This document shows, piece after piece, positions 6,132 through 14,458 of a DNA stretch of 64,000 bases; position 1 is the first letter of the stretch, and the number at the start of each line of letters is the position of its first letter. The translations under genes and the position numbers were made by a program. The notes under the pieces are model-generated. The model worked only from the letters and a program-made list of their open reading frames with translations. It had not been told where the DNA came from and ran no database searches. The stretch comes from a virus. The stretch covers positions 41,757 through 105,756 of the IMG/VR virus record IMGVR_UViG_3300042383_000523; one strand, written 5' to 3'.

Positions 6132-7220
6132 ATGAAACTTGGTCTGCAACATATCAGAAAATGGTTATACCCCCTTATTCTCACTATAGGGGGTATTTTT
6201 TTGTCCTATGGACAATCAACATTATGTCCATCAACTGCTACAAGTTTTGGATATGAATATGTAGCAGGAATCACTATAAACGGAAAGTACTACGCAGGTA
6301 ATACAGGATTCTCAGGACCAGGATATTATGATTACACAGGAAATCCTGTACCTAATATTAATGCTGGTGACGTAATAACAATATCATATACTGCTAGAAC
6401 TAATGGTGGATATTTGCAATATTTTAAATTTTGGTTTGATTTTAACGGTAATGGTGTATTAACCGATCCTGGAGAATTAGTATTAGATCAAAATGCTACT
6501 ATAAACAATACTACTCAAACATTTAATAGAACATTCACCGTACCTACAACAGTATTTAATGGTGTGGTATATATGAGGTTTATTATGGTATACTCATCAT
6601 CTCCTGTTATATGTGGTAATTATTCATATGGAAATACTTTTGATTTTAAAACAACAATTACAGGAGCTGTAGATCCTTTCAACTGCTCTGGGTATGTTTA
6701 CAACAGTGAGGAACAAGGAATTGCAAATATACCTATAAAATTACATTATAAGTTAACTAGTGCATCAACATATACTTTGCTTGGAACATACAATACAGAT
6801 GCTAATGGTAGGTACGTAATAATAACTAACCTAAACGCTAACTCATATAATTTTAGATTAGTATTAGACCCAATAACAGTAAATAATCCTACCTTTTCTA
6901 GTATAGTTTCATTTAACCAAAAAATACTAAATCAATCTTTTAACTCTAGAGATTTTTATAGATTAGATGTAAATGAAAATAATATGTTTACTGTAAGTGA
7001 TTTATATTTAATTAACAGAAAAATAATAGGATCATTATCAAATTGGAGTAACAGTCAACCTAACTACAGAATATTCCCAGCAACACAGTGGTCTGATATA
7101 AGAAATTCAACATTAAACCTAAAAATACAATATCCCGGAGCATTAAATGCAACCATTGATAATGTACAGAATGGACAACAAAATAATTTTTATATAATAA
7201 GAACTGGATATAGTAATTAA
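6132..7220 (+). CDS. Secreted GEVED/Ig-like/dockerin-like protein
   Basis: 362 residues. An N-terminal signal peptide (about 1-28, WLYPLILTIGGIFLSYGQ) is followed by a GEVED-type beta domain of Bacteroidota surface proteins (KFWFDFNGNGVLTDPGE near 97-113). Next comes a carboxypeptidase-regulatory/Ig-like domain (about 180-255). A dockerin-like segment near 275-300 (RLDVNENNMFTVSDLYLINRKI) has the Asp/Asn-rich calcium-loop look. The last two domains resemble those of the next gene. It is predicted to be exported across the host inner membrane and to join an envelope complex. An intrinsic-terminator sequence lies inside the signal-peptide codons. Confidence 0.8.
   Translation: MKLGLQHIRKWLYPLILTIGGIFLSYGQSTLCPSTATSFGYEYVAGITINGKYYAGNTGFSGPGYYDYTGNPVPNINAGDVITISYTARTNGGYLQYFKFWFDFNGNGVLTDPGELVLDQNATINNTTQTFNRTFTVPTTVFNGVVYMRFIMVYSSSPVICGNYSYGNTFDFKTTITGAVDPFNCSGYVYNSEEQGIANIPIKLHYKLTSASTYTLLGTYNTDANGRYVIITNLNANSYNFRLVLDPITVNNPTFSSIVSFNQKILNQSFNSRDFYRLDVNENNMFTVSDLYLINRKIIGSLSNWSNSQPNYRIFPATQWSDIRNSTLNLKIQYPGALNATIDNVQNGQQNNFYIIRTGYSN
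6167..6202 (+). terminator. Intrinsic terminator inside the 6132 reading frame
   Basis: ATACCCCCT (6167-6175) and AGGGGGTAT (6188-6196) form a 9-bp GC-rich stem with a 12-nt loop, followed by seven T. It lies in codons 12-24 of the exported protein, so ribosomes on the new mRNA could prevent its formation. Confidence 0.75.
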
Positions 7221-7297
7221 TTATTATATTTATCTATAGACATGAAAGTGTGAAAACACCTGGTTTTTGAATTAATAATTACTTAAACAAAAAAGAA

Positions 7298-8386
7298 ATG
7301 AAAAAATTACTTTTAGCTTTAAGTTTGGTTTTAGTATCATTAACAGGATTCGCACAAACAACAGCACCTGATGCTACTAAGCCTTACTTAATCTTTGACG
7401 CTAGTTACAATCTAGCACCTATAGGAGCAACACCTACAAACGTTGCAATTTATTATGATAATGCTGGTTCTACAGCTACCAAAGCAGTACAGTACAGATT
7501 TTGGTACGATAAAAACGTATTTGATGCACCTACAGTAACTTACACAGGAGCTGAAACAAACAACTATTTTCAGACATTAGTAAACGCTACTGAAGGAAAT
7601 GTAACAGTTACGTGGGTTTACACGGGAGCAGATGCATCTTTCAATATAGCTGACGGAGCAATGTTCAACGTAGCTTTACCATTTAAAGCCGGTTATACCA
7701 ATGGAGCTGTAACAGCAATGGCATTTACAGGAGCAACAGCTTATCCCGCTTATGGTACTTTAGCAGATGGAACTGATACAACATTAGGATTACAAAATTA
7801 TGGTGGAGTATTTACAGAACCAGTATTTGAATATGCTGCTACATTCTTAAATTCGCCCACTAACCCAGCTGAAAATGTCCCAGTAATATTACAAAAATCA
7901 CCAAATGGTACTACATGGACTGATATTACAACTGTAAATACAAATGCAAGTGGTGTTGCTTCATTTACAACTAACTTAGATCAAAACTACTGGCAAATTA
8001 GAGTAAAAGTAGCACCAGGTCTTACAGCACCAGATGCTTTATCTGCAGCAGATGCTGATATGATGGCTCAAATTGCTACAGGATTACAAACACCAACTGG
8101 AACTCAATTCTATACTGCTAACCCTAACCAAGCAAATGGAATAACAATTTCAGATTCATATACAGTATTCTCAAGATTAGCTCAAGGTTTATCAACTTAC
8201 CCAAATACACCTGATTTATTATTCTTTACAGAAGCTCAATACACAACAATTGCAGCAGCTACAACAGATCAATCAGCTACAATCCCAGGGGTATCAACAT
8301 TTACCTCAGCTAATATTAACAATACAACAGCTGCTAATTACTATTTATTAGTATTAGGAGACGCAAACGGAACAGGACGTAATTAA
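7298..8386 (+). CDS. Secreted cohesin-like/Ig-like/dockerin-like protein
   Basis: 362 residues. A clear signal peptide (MKKLLLALSLVLVSLTGFAQ) precedes a beta-rich region (about 25-170) with cohesin-like spacing (YRFWYDKNVFDAPTVTY ... VTWVYTGAD). Then come an Ig-like domain (about 185-245) and a segment ITISDSYTVFSRLAQG near 283 that aligns with the dockerin-like end of the 6132 protein. Ala/Thr-rich, almost no Lys. It likely pairs with a partner through a cohesin-dockerin type contact. The domain calls are motif-level; an alternative is a generic adhesin. Confidence 0.75.
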   Translation: MKKLLLALSLVLVSLTGFAQTTAPDATKPYLIFDASYNLAPIGATPTNVAIYYDNAGSTATKAVQYRFWYDKNVFDAPTVTYTGAETNNYFQTLVNATEGNVTVTWVYTGADASFNIADGAMFNVALPFKAGYTNGAVTAMAFTGATAYPAYGTLADGTDTTLGLQNYGGVFTEPVFEYAATFLNSPTNPAENVPVILQKSPNGTTWTDITTVNTNASGVASFTTNLDQNYWQIRVKVAPGLTAPDALSAADADMMAQIATGLQTPTGTQFYTANPNQANGITISDSYTVFSRLAQGLSTYPNTPDLLFFTEAQYTTIAAATTDQSATIPGVSTFTSANINNTTAANYYLLVLGDANGTGRN

Positions 8387-8387
8387 T

Positions 8388-9119
8388 ATGTTACGCTATA
8401 TAATCATAGTATTATTATCAATAAATTCACTATATTCTCAGGTACAGTTTCAAGTACCTGGGATTACAGTGTCTCCATCTAATACTATTGATTTACCTGT
8501 AACAATTCAAACAAATGGAAATGGAGTAGGAAGTTTAGAATTTGCTTTAAATTATGATCAAAGTATTCTACAATTCTCAGAAATAATATTATCTGAAAAA
8601 GCACAAACCTGGCTAACCTATACAATGGATACAGGAAGTGGTAAAGTAAGATGGGGAGGATATGATAGAACACATGGACAATATACTGTAACAGCCCCAA
8701 CAGAATTATTCATATTAAAATTTACAGTACTAAATCCTAACTGGACTCAAACTCCTATAACAATAGGAAGAAAAACAGCAGGAGATGTACAAGGATGGGA
8801 CATAGCTGTAACTAATACAGATGGATATGTTAATATGAATAGAAATGCTGCTCCTTTAGATGAAGACGGTATTAATGGTAGAGCATATCCTGTGCCTACA
8901 AATGATATTGTAACAGTAGATTTATCTCTCCCAGTAAGTGGAGATTACAATATAATAATATATGATCTAAATGGTAATGTTTTACAAAATAAAAAACAAC
9001 GTTTTGTAAAAGGAGATAACTCAATTCAAGAAAATTTACACCCTTATCCAAGTGGTGTCTATTTATTGCAAATAACAAATGTTAAATTTGTAAAAACATT
9101 TAAAATTATAAAAAATTAA
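8388..9119 (+). CDS. Secreted cohesin-domain protein with T9SS type A sorting domain
   Basis: 243 residues. A signal peptide (about 1-17) leads into a cohesin-like domain of about 130 residues (TIDLPVTIQTNG, GSLEFALNYDQSILQF, PTELFILKFTV). The C-terminus from about residue 163 matches the Bacteroidota type IX secretion sorting domain: RAYPVPTNDIVTVDL, NIIIYDLNGNVLQ, YPSGVYLLQI and a short basic end. Such domains send proteins through the host T9SS, after which the tail is normally cleaved and the protein attached to the surface. Its presence in a phage is unusual. It starts 2 nt after the previous gene. Confidence 0.85.
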   Translation: MLRYIIIVLLSINSLYSQVQFQVPGITVSPSNTIDLPVTIQTNGNGVGSLEFALNYDQSILQFSEIILSEKAQTWLTYTMDTGSGKVRWGGYDRTHGQYTVTAPTELFILKFTVLNPNWTQTPITIGRKTAGDVQGWDIAVTNTDGYVNMNRNAAPLDEDGINGRAYPVPTNDIVTVDLSLPVSGDYNIIIYDLNGNVLQNKKQRFVKGDNSIQENLHPYPSGVYLLQITNVKFVKTFKIIKN

Positions 9120-9123
9120 AATT

Positions 9124-9447
9124 ATGTCAGAAGAAACAAACAATGACGGTACTTGGTCAGGATTGAAAAAAACAATTATTGGGACATTAACTACAGTAAT
9201 TGGTGGAGGAGGTATTTGGTTATCAACAACTTTATTTGGAGGTCACTCTGAAGATAAAGAAGAACCAAAAACTGAAGTAGCAGCACCTGCTGCGGCGCCT
9301 GTTGTTATTAACTTACAAAACAATAACACCAACCAACAAAAACAACAATCAAACAATTCAAATTCTAACAACGTTAAGCAACAACCAGCACCTGCTCAAG
9401 CGACGCCTGCTCCAGCTAAACCAAAAACAGAAGAAGAACCTTGGTAA
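9124..9447 (+). CDS. Membrane-tethered protein with disordered Pro/Ala/Asn/Gln tail
   Basis: 107 residues. One glycine-rich membrane segment at about 17-40 (IIGTLTTVIGGGGIWLSTTLF) is followed by an acidic patch and a low-complexity tail of Asn/Gln then Pro/Ala/Lys. This resembles a periplasmic spacer such as those of TonB or spanin-like proteins. It is coupled by overlap to the CsgG-like gene, suggesting a shared envelope role. Confidence 0.65.
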   Translation: MSEETNNDGTWSGLKKTIIGTLTTVIGGGGIWLSTTLFGGHSEDKEEPKTEVAAPAAAPVVINLQNNNTNQQKQQSNNSNSNNVKQQPAPAQATPAPAKPKTEEEPW

Positions 9448-10151
9448 GATTATTCACAATATTATTTCTAGCTTTCAGTATAGTAGGTTTTTCCCAAAAG
9501 GTGGGATCTACTAAAACTGAAGAGTATAAGGCTGATTTTGAGAAGAAACAGTCTTTAGAAGTTGTATCTGATTACACTGATACTATTCAAATACCAATTC
9601 AAATATTAAAGATTGGTATTAATGAAGAGTTATATGAAATGTATCCTGAACTAAAAGACAAAAGAGTTGGTTTAGGGGTTTCAAATATTGTATTAGAGTA
9701 TTTAGAATCAACAAATAGATTTGTATTTACAGAAGAAAGAAATGAGATAAAACAAAACATGATTGCTCAAGATAAAGCATCAGCAAAAGGAATCTCATCA
9801 AATAAAATAGTTGTCAAAGGAAATGTTGTTTTAGCTAGATATTTTGTATACATTGAAGTATATGATTTCTCAGTTGGAGAAGATGAAGAAATTGCAACTA
9901 ACGGAATAGAAATAAAACAAAAAACAATAATAGGGTTACAGATAAGATTTGTGGATGCACAAAGCGGTGAAATAATTACTGGATCAGGTTCCGGTGAAGC
10001 GGTTACAGTGAAGAAAGCAAATCTACTAGACGGACTCGACGATACAAAATTCAATCAATCAACAATCGGAGTATCTACCAAAAAGTCATTAGAAACTGCT
10101 TCTTCAAGAGTAGTAAGTAAAATGATTAAAAAGGGGATATTTCGTAGTTAA
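9441..10151 (+). CDS. CsgG-like curli-type secretion pore protein
   Basis: 236 residues with an N-terminal signal sequence (VRLFTILFLAFSIVGFSQ). The body fits the CsgG family: GVSNIVLEYLESTNRFVFTEER near 75-96, a KIVVKGNV strand near 120, a QIRFVDAQSGEIITG strand near 170 and a terminal amphipathic helix. CsgG forms an outer-membrane export channel for curli subunits. Unlike E. coli CsgG it has no lipobox cysteine after the signal peptide. The 7-nt overlap with the 9124 gene and its stop touching the 10151 start indicate one operon. Confidence 0.75.
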   Translation: MVRLFTILFLAFSIVGFSQKVGSTKTEEYKADFEKKQSLEVVSDYTDTIQIPIQILKIGINEELYEMYPELKDKRVGLGVSNIVLEYLESTNRFVFTEERNEIKQNMIAQDKASAKGISSNKIVVKGNVVLARYFVYIEVYDFSVGEDEEIATNGIEIKQKTIIGLQIRFVDAQSGEIITGSGSGEAVTVKKANLLDGLDDTKFNQSTIGVSTKKSLETASSRVVSKMIKKGIFRS

Positions 10152-11566
10152 TGAAAAAATGGACATTATTATTTTTACTATTATCAACCCTGACTTCTTG
10201 GAGTCAGTACACCTATACTTACAAAGACCCTTGCACCCTAGTATCAAAAAGTATTTACGTACCAGTTGGTGGAGGAGTAATGGTAAGTTACTTCGACAAT
10301 CATAGCACTTTTACATCTAATGATTTTTCTTCGGGAGTATTTGACAACTGGTTAAATACAATATCTCAACAAAATACAAACTCACCTTGCGAATCTGTAA
10401 CTACCGCTATTGTAAATGGTATAAATAATATTACAGTAACTAATACTTTAACTATTGTTACAAATGTAATATCTGTTACAAATGTTGCACAATCAATAGC
10501 ATCTGTAGGTGGATCTATAGGTGATTCTATGACAGCAACAGCAGGAGGAGTAACAAACTCTTCACAAAATGAAGAAGGCAGTACTAACCAAAACTCAAAA
10601 GATGACAAAAAATCAAATAACAATACATCTACAGGAACGAATTCAGGATCTACTGGAACAGGCTCAACAGGTAACCAAAATCAAGGAGGCCAAACCACTT
10701 CTAACCCTTCTGGAGGAACACCTTCACAACCTTCATCAGGAACACCTCAACAAGGAGGAGAAACTACAAATCCAAATCAACCAACTTCAACAGGAGGTTC
10801 AACGTCTGAGTCATCTGTAGAAGGATCAAGTGGAGGTGGAAGCAACTTAGCTAATTCTTTATCAAACGCAGTAGATGGTGGGTCAGCTGATGGTGGAAGT
10901 ACATCAAGTGGAGGTAAAAAATCTAATGCTGCTACAAAAAATGCAGGAAGTTTAATAGCTTCTGGAGATATAGTAGCTATTGCCAATACTGATCAAACTC
11001 AAAACTTTAGATTTGTAGGAAGTATAACTCATGCTAACACAAAAGGAACTAGGATTAAAGGAGTATTGTTTAATTACACTTCAGGTGTTGATAATTTAAA
11101 TGTTACTTTTTATAAATCTTGGATTAACAAATCTAGAAAATTAAATACAGTAGGTGCTCAATCCTTCATGATGGATTTCGATAAAAACTTCTTTAGTACA
11201 ACCACAGTACTAGAATCATATAAAGTAAACAAAAAATTAACAGGTATGTTTGGTGTAAACTTTACAGCAGGTAAAATGGGAGAAAGATCTTTATTAAATA
11301 TGTCTGCCATAGGAGGTGCTCATACTACTTTTAAAGTAAATGATAGAATTAGTACTAGTCTACTTGTATTAGGAGTATATTCCCCATTTACTCAGTTCTA
11401 TGAAGGTAAATGGTGGGACGCAGGTATATTAGCTGTACCCTTCAATTCCTGGGATATAAAAATAACAAAAACATTTAAATTTAACGTAAGCTTCACTGGG
11501 GTGTACCAAGTTGGTGAATCATTCCTTAACTATCAAATACTCACAGGAGGTAAATTAAACTTTTAA
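10151..11566 (+). CDS. Exported protein with low-complexity middle and barrel-like C-terminus
   Basis: 471 residues. A signal peptide (about 1-19) is followed by a Val/Thr/Ile-rich N-domain (about 20-125). Residues about 135-250 are a Ser/Gly/Asn/Gln/Thr repeat-rich linker. The C-terminal 200 residues alternate polar and hydrophobic residues and end in phenylalanine (GGKLNF), as outer-membrane beta strands do. It is probably an outer-membrane barrel with a long surface or periplasmic linker. The partner is likely the CsgG-like protein encoded immediately upstream. Confidence 0.7.
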   Translation: MKKWTLLFLLLSTLTSWSQYTYTYKDPCTLVSKSIYVPVGGGVMVSYFDNHSTFTSNDFSSGVFDNWLNTISQQNTNSPCESVTTAIVNGINNITVTNTLTIVTNVISVTNVAQSIASVGGSIGDSMTATAGGVTNSSQNEEGSTNQNSKDDKKSNNNTSTGTNSGSTGTGSTGNQNQGGQTTSNPSGGTPSQPSSGTPQQGGETTNPNQPTSTGGSTSESSVEGSSGGGSNLANSLSNAVDGGSADGGSTSSGGKKSNAATKNAGSLIASGDIVAIANTDQTQNFRFVGSITHANTKGTRIKGVLFNYTSGVDNLNVTFYKSWINKSRKLNTVGAQSFMMDFDKNFFSTTTVLESYKVNKKLTGMFGVNFTAGKMGERSLLNMSAIGGAHTTFKVNDRISTSLLVLGVYSPFTQFYEGKWWDAGILAVPFNSWDIKITKTFKFNVSFTGVYQVGESFLNYQILTGGKLNF

Positions 11567-11568
11567 TT

Positions 11569-12006
11569 ATGAAAAAAATAATCTTTATTTTATTATTTCC
11601 ACTTTTCATGTTTTCACAAGAGTGTTACACTGTTAAAGAAATAACTTCAAGTGCTCAAATTGAAGAAATGAGCCAAAAAAGAATTACATTTGGTATTAAA
11701 CAAATGGCTGAAGAATTAATATCTGACAAATACCCTATATGCCAAGATGGTAATCCTGTCATTATTGATGTTTATTCTATAGAAGCGCCTTCTAAAGGAA
11801 TGTCATTAGGACCATTTGCCAGAAGTAAAAAACAAACTATAGTAAAAATAAAAGTATTGTTAGGTGATAAAGAATTATTAGGTGAAGGATTAGCCGAAAC
11901 ATCAACACAATCTATGTTTTTAGATTTAAATGATGAAAATTTACCTTTTAATAAAACATCGTTCGCATCAGCTGTTAAAAAAGCACTAGAATCAGCTTTA
12001 AATTAA
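11569..12006 (+). CDS. Exported CsgG-cluster protein
   Basis: 145 residues starting with a signal peptide (MKKIIFILLFPLFMFSQ). The mature part is a small alpha/beta domain with IIDVYSIEAPSKG and a KIKVLLGDKELLGEGLAET strand pair resembling part of the CsgG-type fold. It starts 2 nt after the 10151 gene and ends the cluster. No exact family named. Confidence 0.65.
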   Translation: MKKIIFILLFPLFMFSQECYTVKEITSSAQIEEMSQKRITFGIKQMAEELISDKYPICQDGNPVIIDVYSIEAPSKGMSLGPFARSKKQTIVKIKVLLGDKELLGEGLAETSTQSMFLDLNDENLPFNKTSFASAVKKALESALN

Positions 12007-12079
12007 TATTTATTAACAAATGTTATATAATTTGTTTTGGAAGTAGGTTACACAATTTATTAACTTAACAAAAAATATT

Positions 12080-12331
12080 ATGGGATTTTTCAGTATTTTT
12101 AAAAAATCAAATGATTATAACGAAAAAGTTATAATTGGGTTTTTATCATTCACAGTAATGGTAGGAGCTATTGTAGTAGACCTAGTAACAGGTTACATGG
12201 GTAAAGCATTAGAATTAAACGAGTACATTTTTGACGCATTTATGTACATCACATTAGGATCATTCCTTCCAGATGTGTTAGAAAAATTTGCAGCAATGAA
12301 AAATGGAAATAAATCAAACAACGACGAATAA
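12080..12331 (+). CDS. Small holin-like membrane protein
   Basis: 83 residues with two hydrophobic segments (about 17-36 and 45-63) and a charged C-terminus, a class II holin-like layout. It lies 8 nt before the endolysin. It may act in lysis or as an antiholin. Confidence 0.6.
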   Translation: MGFFSIFKKSNDYNEKVIIGFLSFTVMVGAIVVDLVTGYMGKALELNEYIFDAFMYITLGSFLPDVLEKFAAMKNGNKSNNDE

Positions 12332-12338
12332 TTAAGGT

Positions 12339-12950
12339 ATGAGTTTACAAAGTTTACAAAAGAAAATAGGAGTAGCAGCAGACGGAGCATTCGGTCCTGG
12401 TACTATGAAAAAAGCAATGGAGTTTTATAAATTAACTCCTGTAAGAGCAGCACATTTCTTTGCTCAAACAGCTCATGAAACAGGAGGTTATAAATTGTTC
12501 TCTGAAAACCTAAACTATTCAGCACAAGGGCTTCAAGGTATCTTCGGAAAATATTTTCCAGGTAACTTAGAAGAGTCTTATGCTAGAAACCCTGAAAAAA
12601 TCGCTAACAGAGTTTACGCATCTAGAATGGGTAACGGAGACGAAAAATCAGGAGATGGTTGGAAATATAGAGGTAGAGGAGCTCTACAATTAACTGGAAA
12701 AGATAATTATGCAGCATTTGCTAAATATCTACAAAAACCAGAAATCATGACTAATCCTGACTTAGTAGCTACAGAATATTCATTTGAATCAGCAATGTTC
12801 TTCTTTGATAAAAATAAATTATGGGAGATATGCGACAAAGGAATCAACGATGCAGCTATTTTAGCTCTTACGAAAAGAATTAACGGTGGTACTCACGGAT
12901 TAGAGGATAGAAACCAAAAAACTAAAAAGTACTACGAATACGTTAAATAA
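12339..12950 (+). CDS. GH19-type endolysin
   Basis: 203 residues. The N-terminal 30 or so residues form a short peptidoglycan-binding-like repeat (QKKIGVAADGAFGPGTMKKA). The rest matches glycoside hydrolase family 19/lysozyme-like endolysins: AHFFAQTAHETGGYKLFSENLNY with the catalytic Glu in HETGG, then WKYRGRGALQLTGKDNY and the TKRINGG segment. It cuts the glycan strands of peptidoglycan at lysis. No signal peptide is seen, so release through a holin is expected. Confidence 0.92.
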   Translation: MSLQSLQKKIGVAADGAFGPGTMKKAMEFYKLTPVRAAHFFAQTAHETGGYKLFSENLNYSAQGLQGIFGKYFPGNLEESYARNPEKIANRVYASRMGNGDEKSGDGWKYRGRGALQLTGKDNYAAFAKYLQKPEIMTNPDLVATEYSFESAMFFFDKNKLWEICDKGINDAAILALTKRINGGTHGLEDRNQKTKKYYEYVK

Positions 12951-12961
12951 TTAAGTATAAG

Positions 12962-13378
12962 ATGAAAACTTCACTTTTAATTACATTATCATTGACAACA
13001 GCATGCGCATTTATAGGTTCATACTTTATGAATCTAACAGCAGATAACATCGAACAATACCTTTCAGTAGCATTTGTAATATTTGCTGACGGGTTCTTTG
13101 GGGTGTGGGCTGGAGTTAAAAGAGAAGGATTCAGAACATATAAAGCATTAAGTGTACTAAAAACATTTATATTTTGGACAGTAATGCTTTCAGCTATATT
13201 AACAATAGAAAAAGGATTCACTGGAACATCATGGTTAAGTGAAACGATTATGGCTCCATTTTTAGTATTCCAGTTAATCTCTATTCTAAAAAATGCATCA
13301 ATGGTAGGAGTAGTAAAAAACGAACTACTAACACAAATCCTAGATAAGTTAGATAAACATAAAGGAGAAAGAGAATAA
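12962..13378 (+). CDS. Phage holin (holin family 4-like)
   Basis: 138 residues with three or four membrane segments (about 4-22, 34-50, 66-83 and 92-110) and a charged tail. The FVIFADGFFGVWAGVKREGF segment, with ALSVLKTF after it, is typical of the toxin-secretion/phage-lysis holin family. Downstream of the endolysin it completes the lysis cassette. Confidence 0.8.
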   Translation: MKTSLLITLSLTTACAFIGSYFMNLTADNIEQYLSVAFVIFADGFFGVWAGVKREGFRTYKALSVLKTFIFWTVMLSAILTIEKGFTGTSWLSETIMAPFLVFQLISILKNASMVGVVKNELLTQILDKLDKHKGERE

Positions 13379-13401
13379 AGTCACAAAAATAGAATAATAT
13401 T

Positions 13402-13425
13402 AGGTTGGATAATTCCCAACCTTTT
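13402..13425 (+). terminator. Hairpin overlapping a promoter -33 box
   Basis: AGGTTGG (13402-13408) pairs with CCAACCT (13416-13422) and is followed by TTTTATT. It ends the lysis operon. The TTG of the promoter at 13405 sits in the left arm. Confidence 0.65.
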
Positions 13426-13436
13426 ATTATCTTTAC
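13405..13436 (+). promoter_or_regulatory. Bacteroidota-type promoter (TTG-N20-TATCTTTAC)
   Basis: TTG 13405-13407, 20-nt spacer, TATCTTTAC 13428-13436. It would transcribe the queE-folE-phosphoribosyltransferase-MazG operon starting at 13459. Confidence 0.7.
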
Positions 13437-13458
13437 AAAAATTTAAAGTTATGAAACA

Positions 13459-13698
13459 ATGAAACCAATCTTTGTAATCCAAATGCCATTAGGCACTCCT
13501 GCTGAGATTTTAGAAAAAGCATACGATCAAGTACATAGTAATGGTATAAGTGAAGATTATCACGTACTTCTTACTATAGGTAATGATTCAACAGCAACTT
13601 TTAAATGCTTTAATTCTTCATATACTAAAGAAGAGTATGCTAAATTAGAACAATTAATAAACGAAATAAATAAAGATTATGTCTCTAAAGAGAATTGA
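13459..13698 (+). CDS. Hypothetical protein (79 aa)
   Basis: 79 residues, first gene after the promoter at 13405. Mixed alpha/beta, no clear motif. It overlaps the queE start by 20 nt. Confidence 0.6.
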   Translation: MKPIFVIQMPLGTPAEILEKAYDQVHSNGISEDYHVLLTIGNDSTATFKCFNSSYTKEEYAKLEQLINEINKDYVSKEN

Positions 13699-14458
13699 AG
13701 ATTATAACAAAACACTTCCAATTGTAGAGCTTTATACAGCAGTACAGTCAGAAGGAAGTAGAGCAGGTTATCCAACAGTAGTAATCAGAACAACAGGTTG
13801 TACTCACAGATGTTGGTTCGGAGATGGTGGATGGTGCGATTCTTGGTATACAAGTATTCATCCTGAAAAAGGACATATTAGTTTCCAAGACATTATTAAC
13901 ATGTACGATAAAAATCCTCACATCACAGAGATGATGCTTACAGGAGGATCACCCACAATGCACCCTGCATTAGTAAATGAATTAACACATTTTGCACATG
14001 AAAGAAATATTTTCATTACAATTGAGACCGAAGGAAGTCATTTTCTTGAAACAGATTACCCGATTAATCTACTATCAATCTCCCCTAAGTTCAGCAATTC
14101 TGTCCCTAAAGTTGGCATTGCAACACCTCAAGGAGACATTACAGATGAAAGAATGATTAAACAACATAATAAGTTAAGACTTAATTATGATGCAATTTCT
14201 AAATCAATTGCTTACCATTCTGATTATCACTTAAAACCAGTATGGGATGGTGAAGATCAAGACGCATTAGAAGAAATAATGGGTTGCATTAAAATATTAG
14301 ATATACCGCAAGACAAAGTATGGTTCATGCCAGCTGGTGATTCAAGAGAGGCTTTATTTAAATCATACCCTAAAATGTTTGATTGGGTGAGAGATAACGG
14401 TTATAGATTGACCTGGAGACCCCATATTATTGCATTTGAAGATCAAAGAGAAGTATAA
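13679..14458 (+). CDS. queE: QueE 7-carboxy-7-deazaguanine synthase (radical SAM)
   Basis: 259 residues. A radical-SAM core with cysteines C41, C45 and C53 (GCTHRCWFGDGGWC) spaced CX3CX7C, longer than the usual CX3CX2C, as QueE variants allow. VELYTAVQSEGSRAGYPTV is the typical QueE N-terminus, with EMMLTGGSPT as the SAM-binding GGE-like motif and SISPKFSNS after it. It converts 6-carboxytetrahydropterin to 7-carboxy-7-deazaguanine. It is co-transcribed with folE and completes the pathway with queD and queC. Confidence 0.92.
   Translation: MSLKRIEDYNKTLPIVELYTAVQSEGSRAGYPTVVIRTTGCTHRCWFGDGGWCDSWYTSIHPEKGHISFQDIINMYDKNPHITEMMLTGGSPTMHPALVNELTHFAHERNIFITIETEGSHFLETDYPINLLSISPKFSNSVPKVGIATPQGDITDERMIKQHNKLRLNYDAISKSIAYHSDYHLKPVWDGEDQDALEEIMGCIKILDIPQDKVWFMPAGDSREALFKSYPKMFDWVRDNGYRLTWRPHIIAFEDQREV

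Noticed and set aside
10366-10986. Other-frame ORFs within the low-complexity region of the 10151 gene
   Set aside because: They arise from the repetitive Ser/Gly/Asn codons of the true frame.
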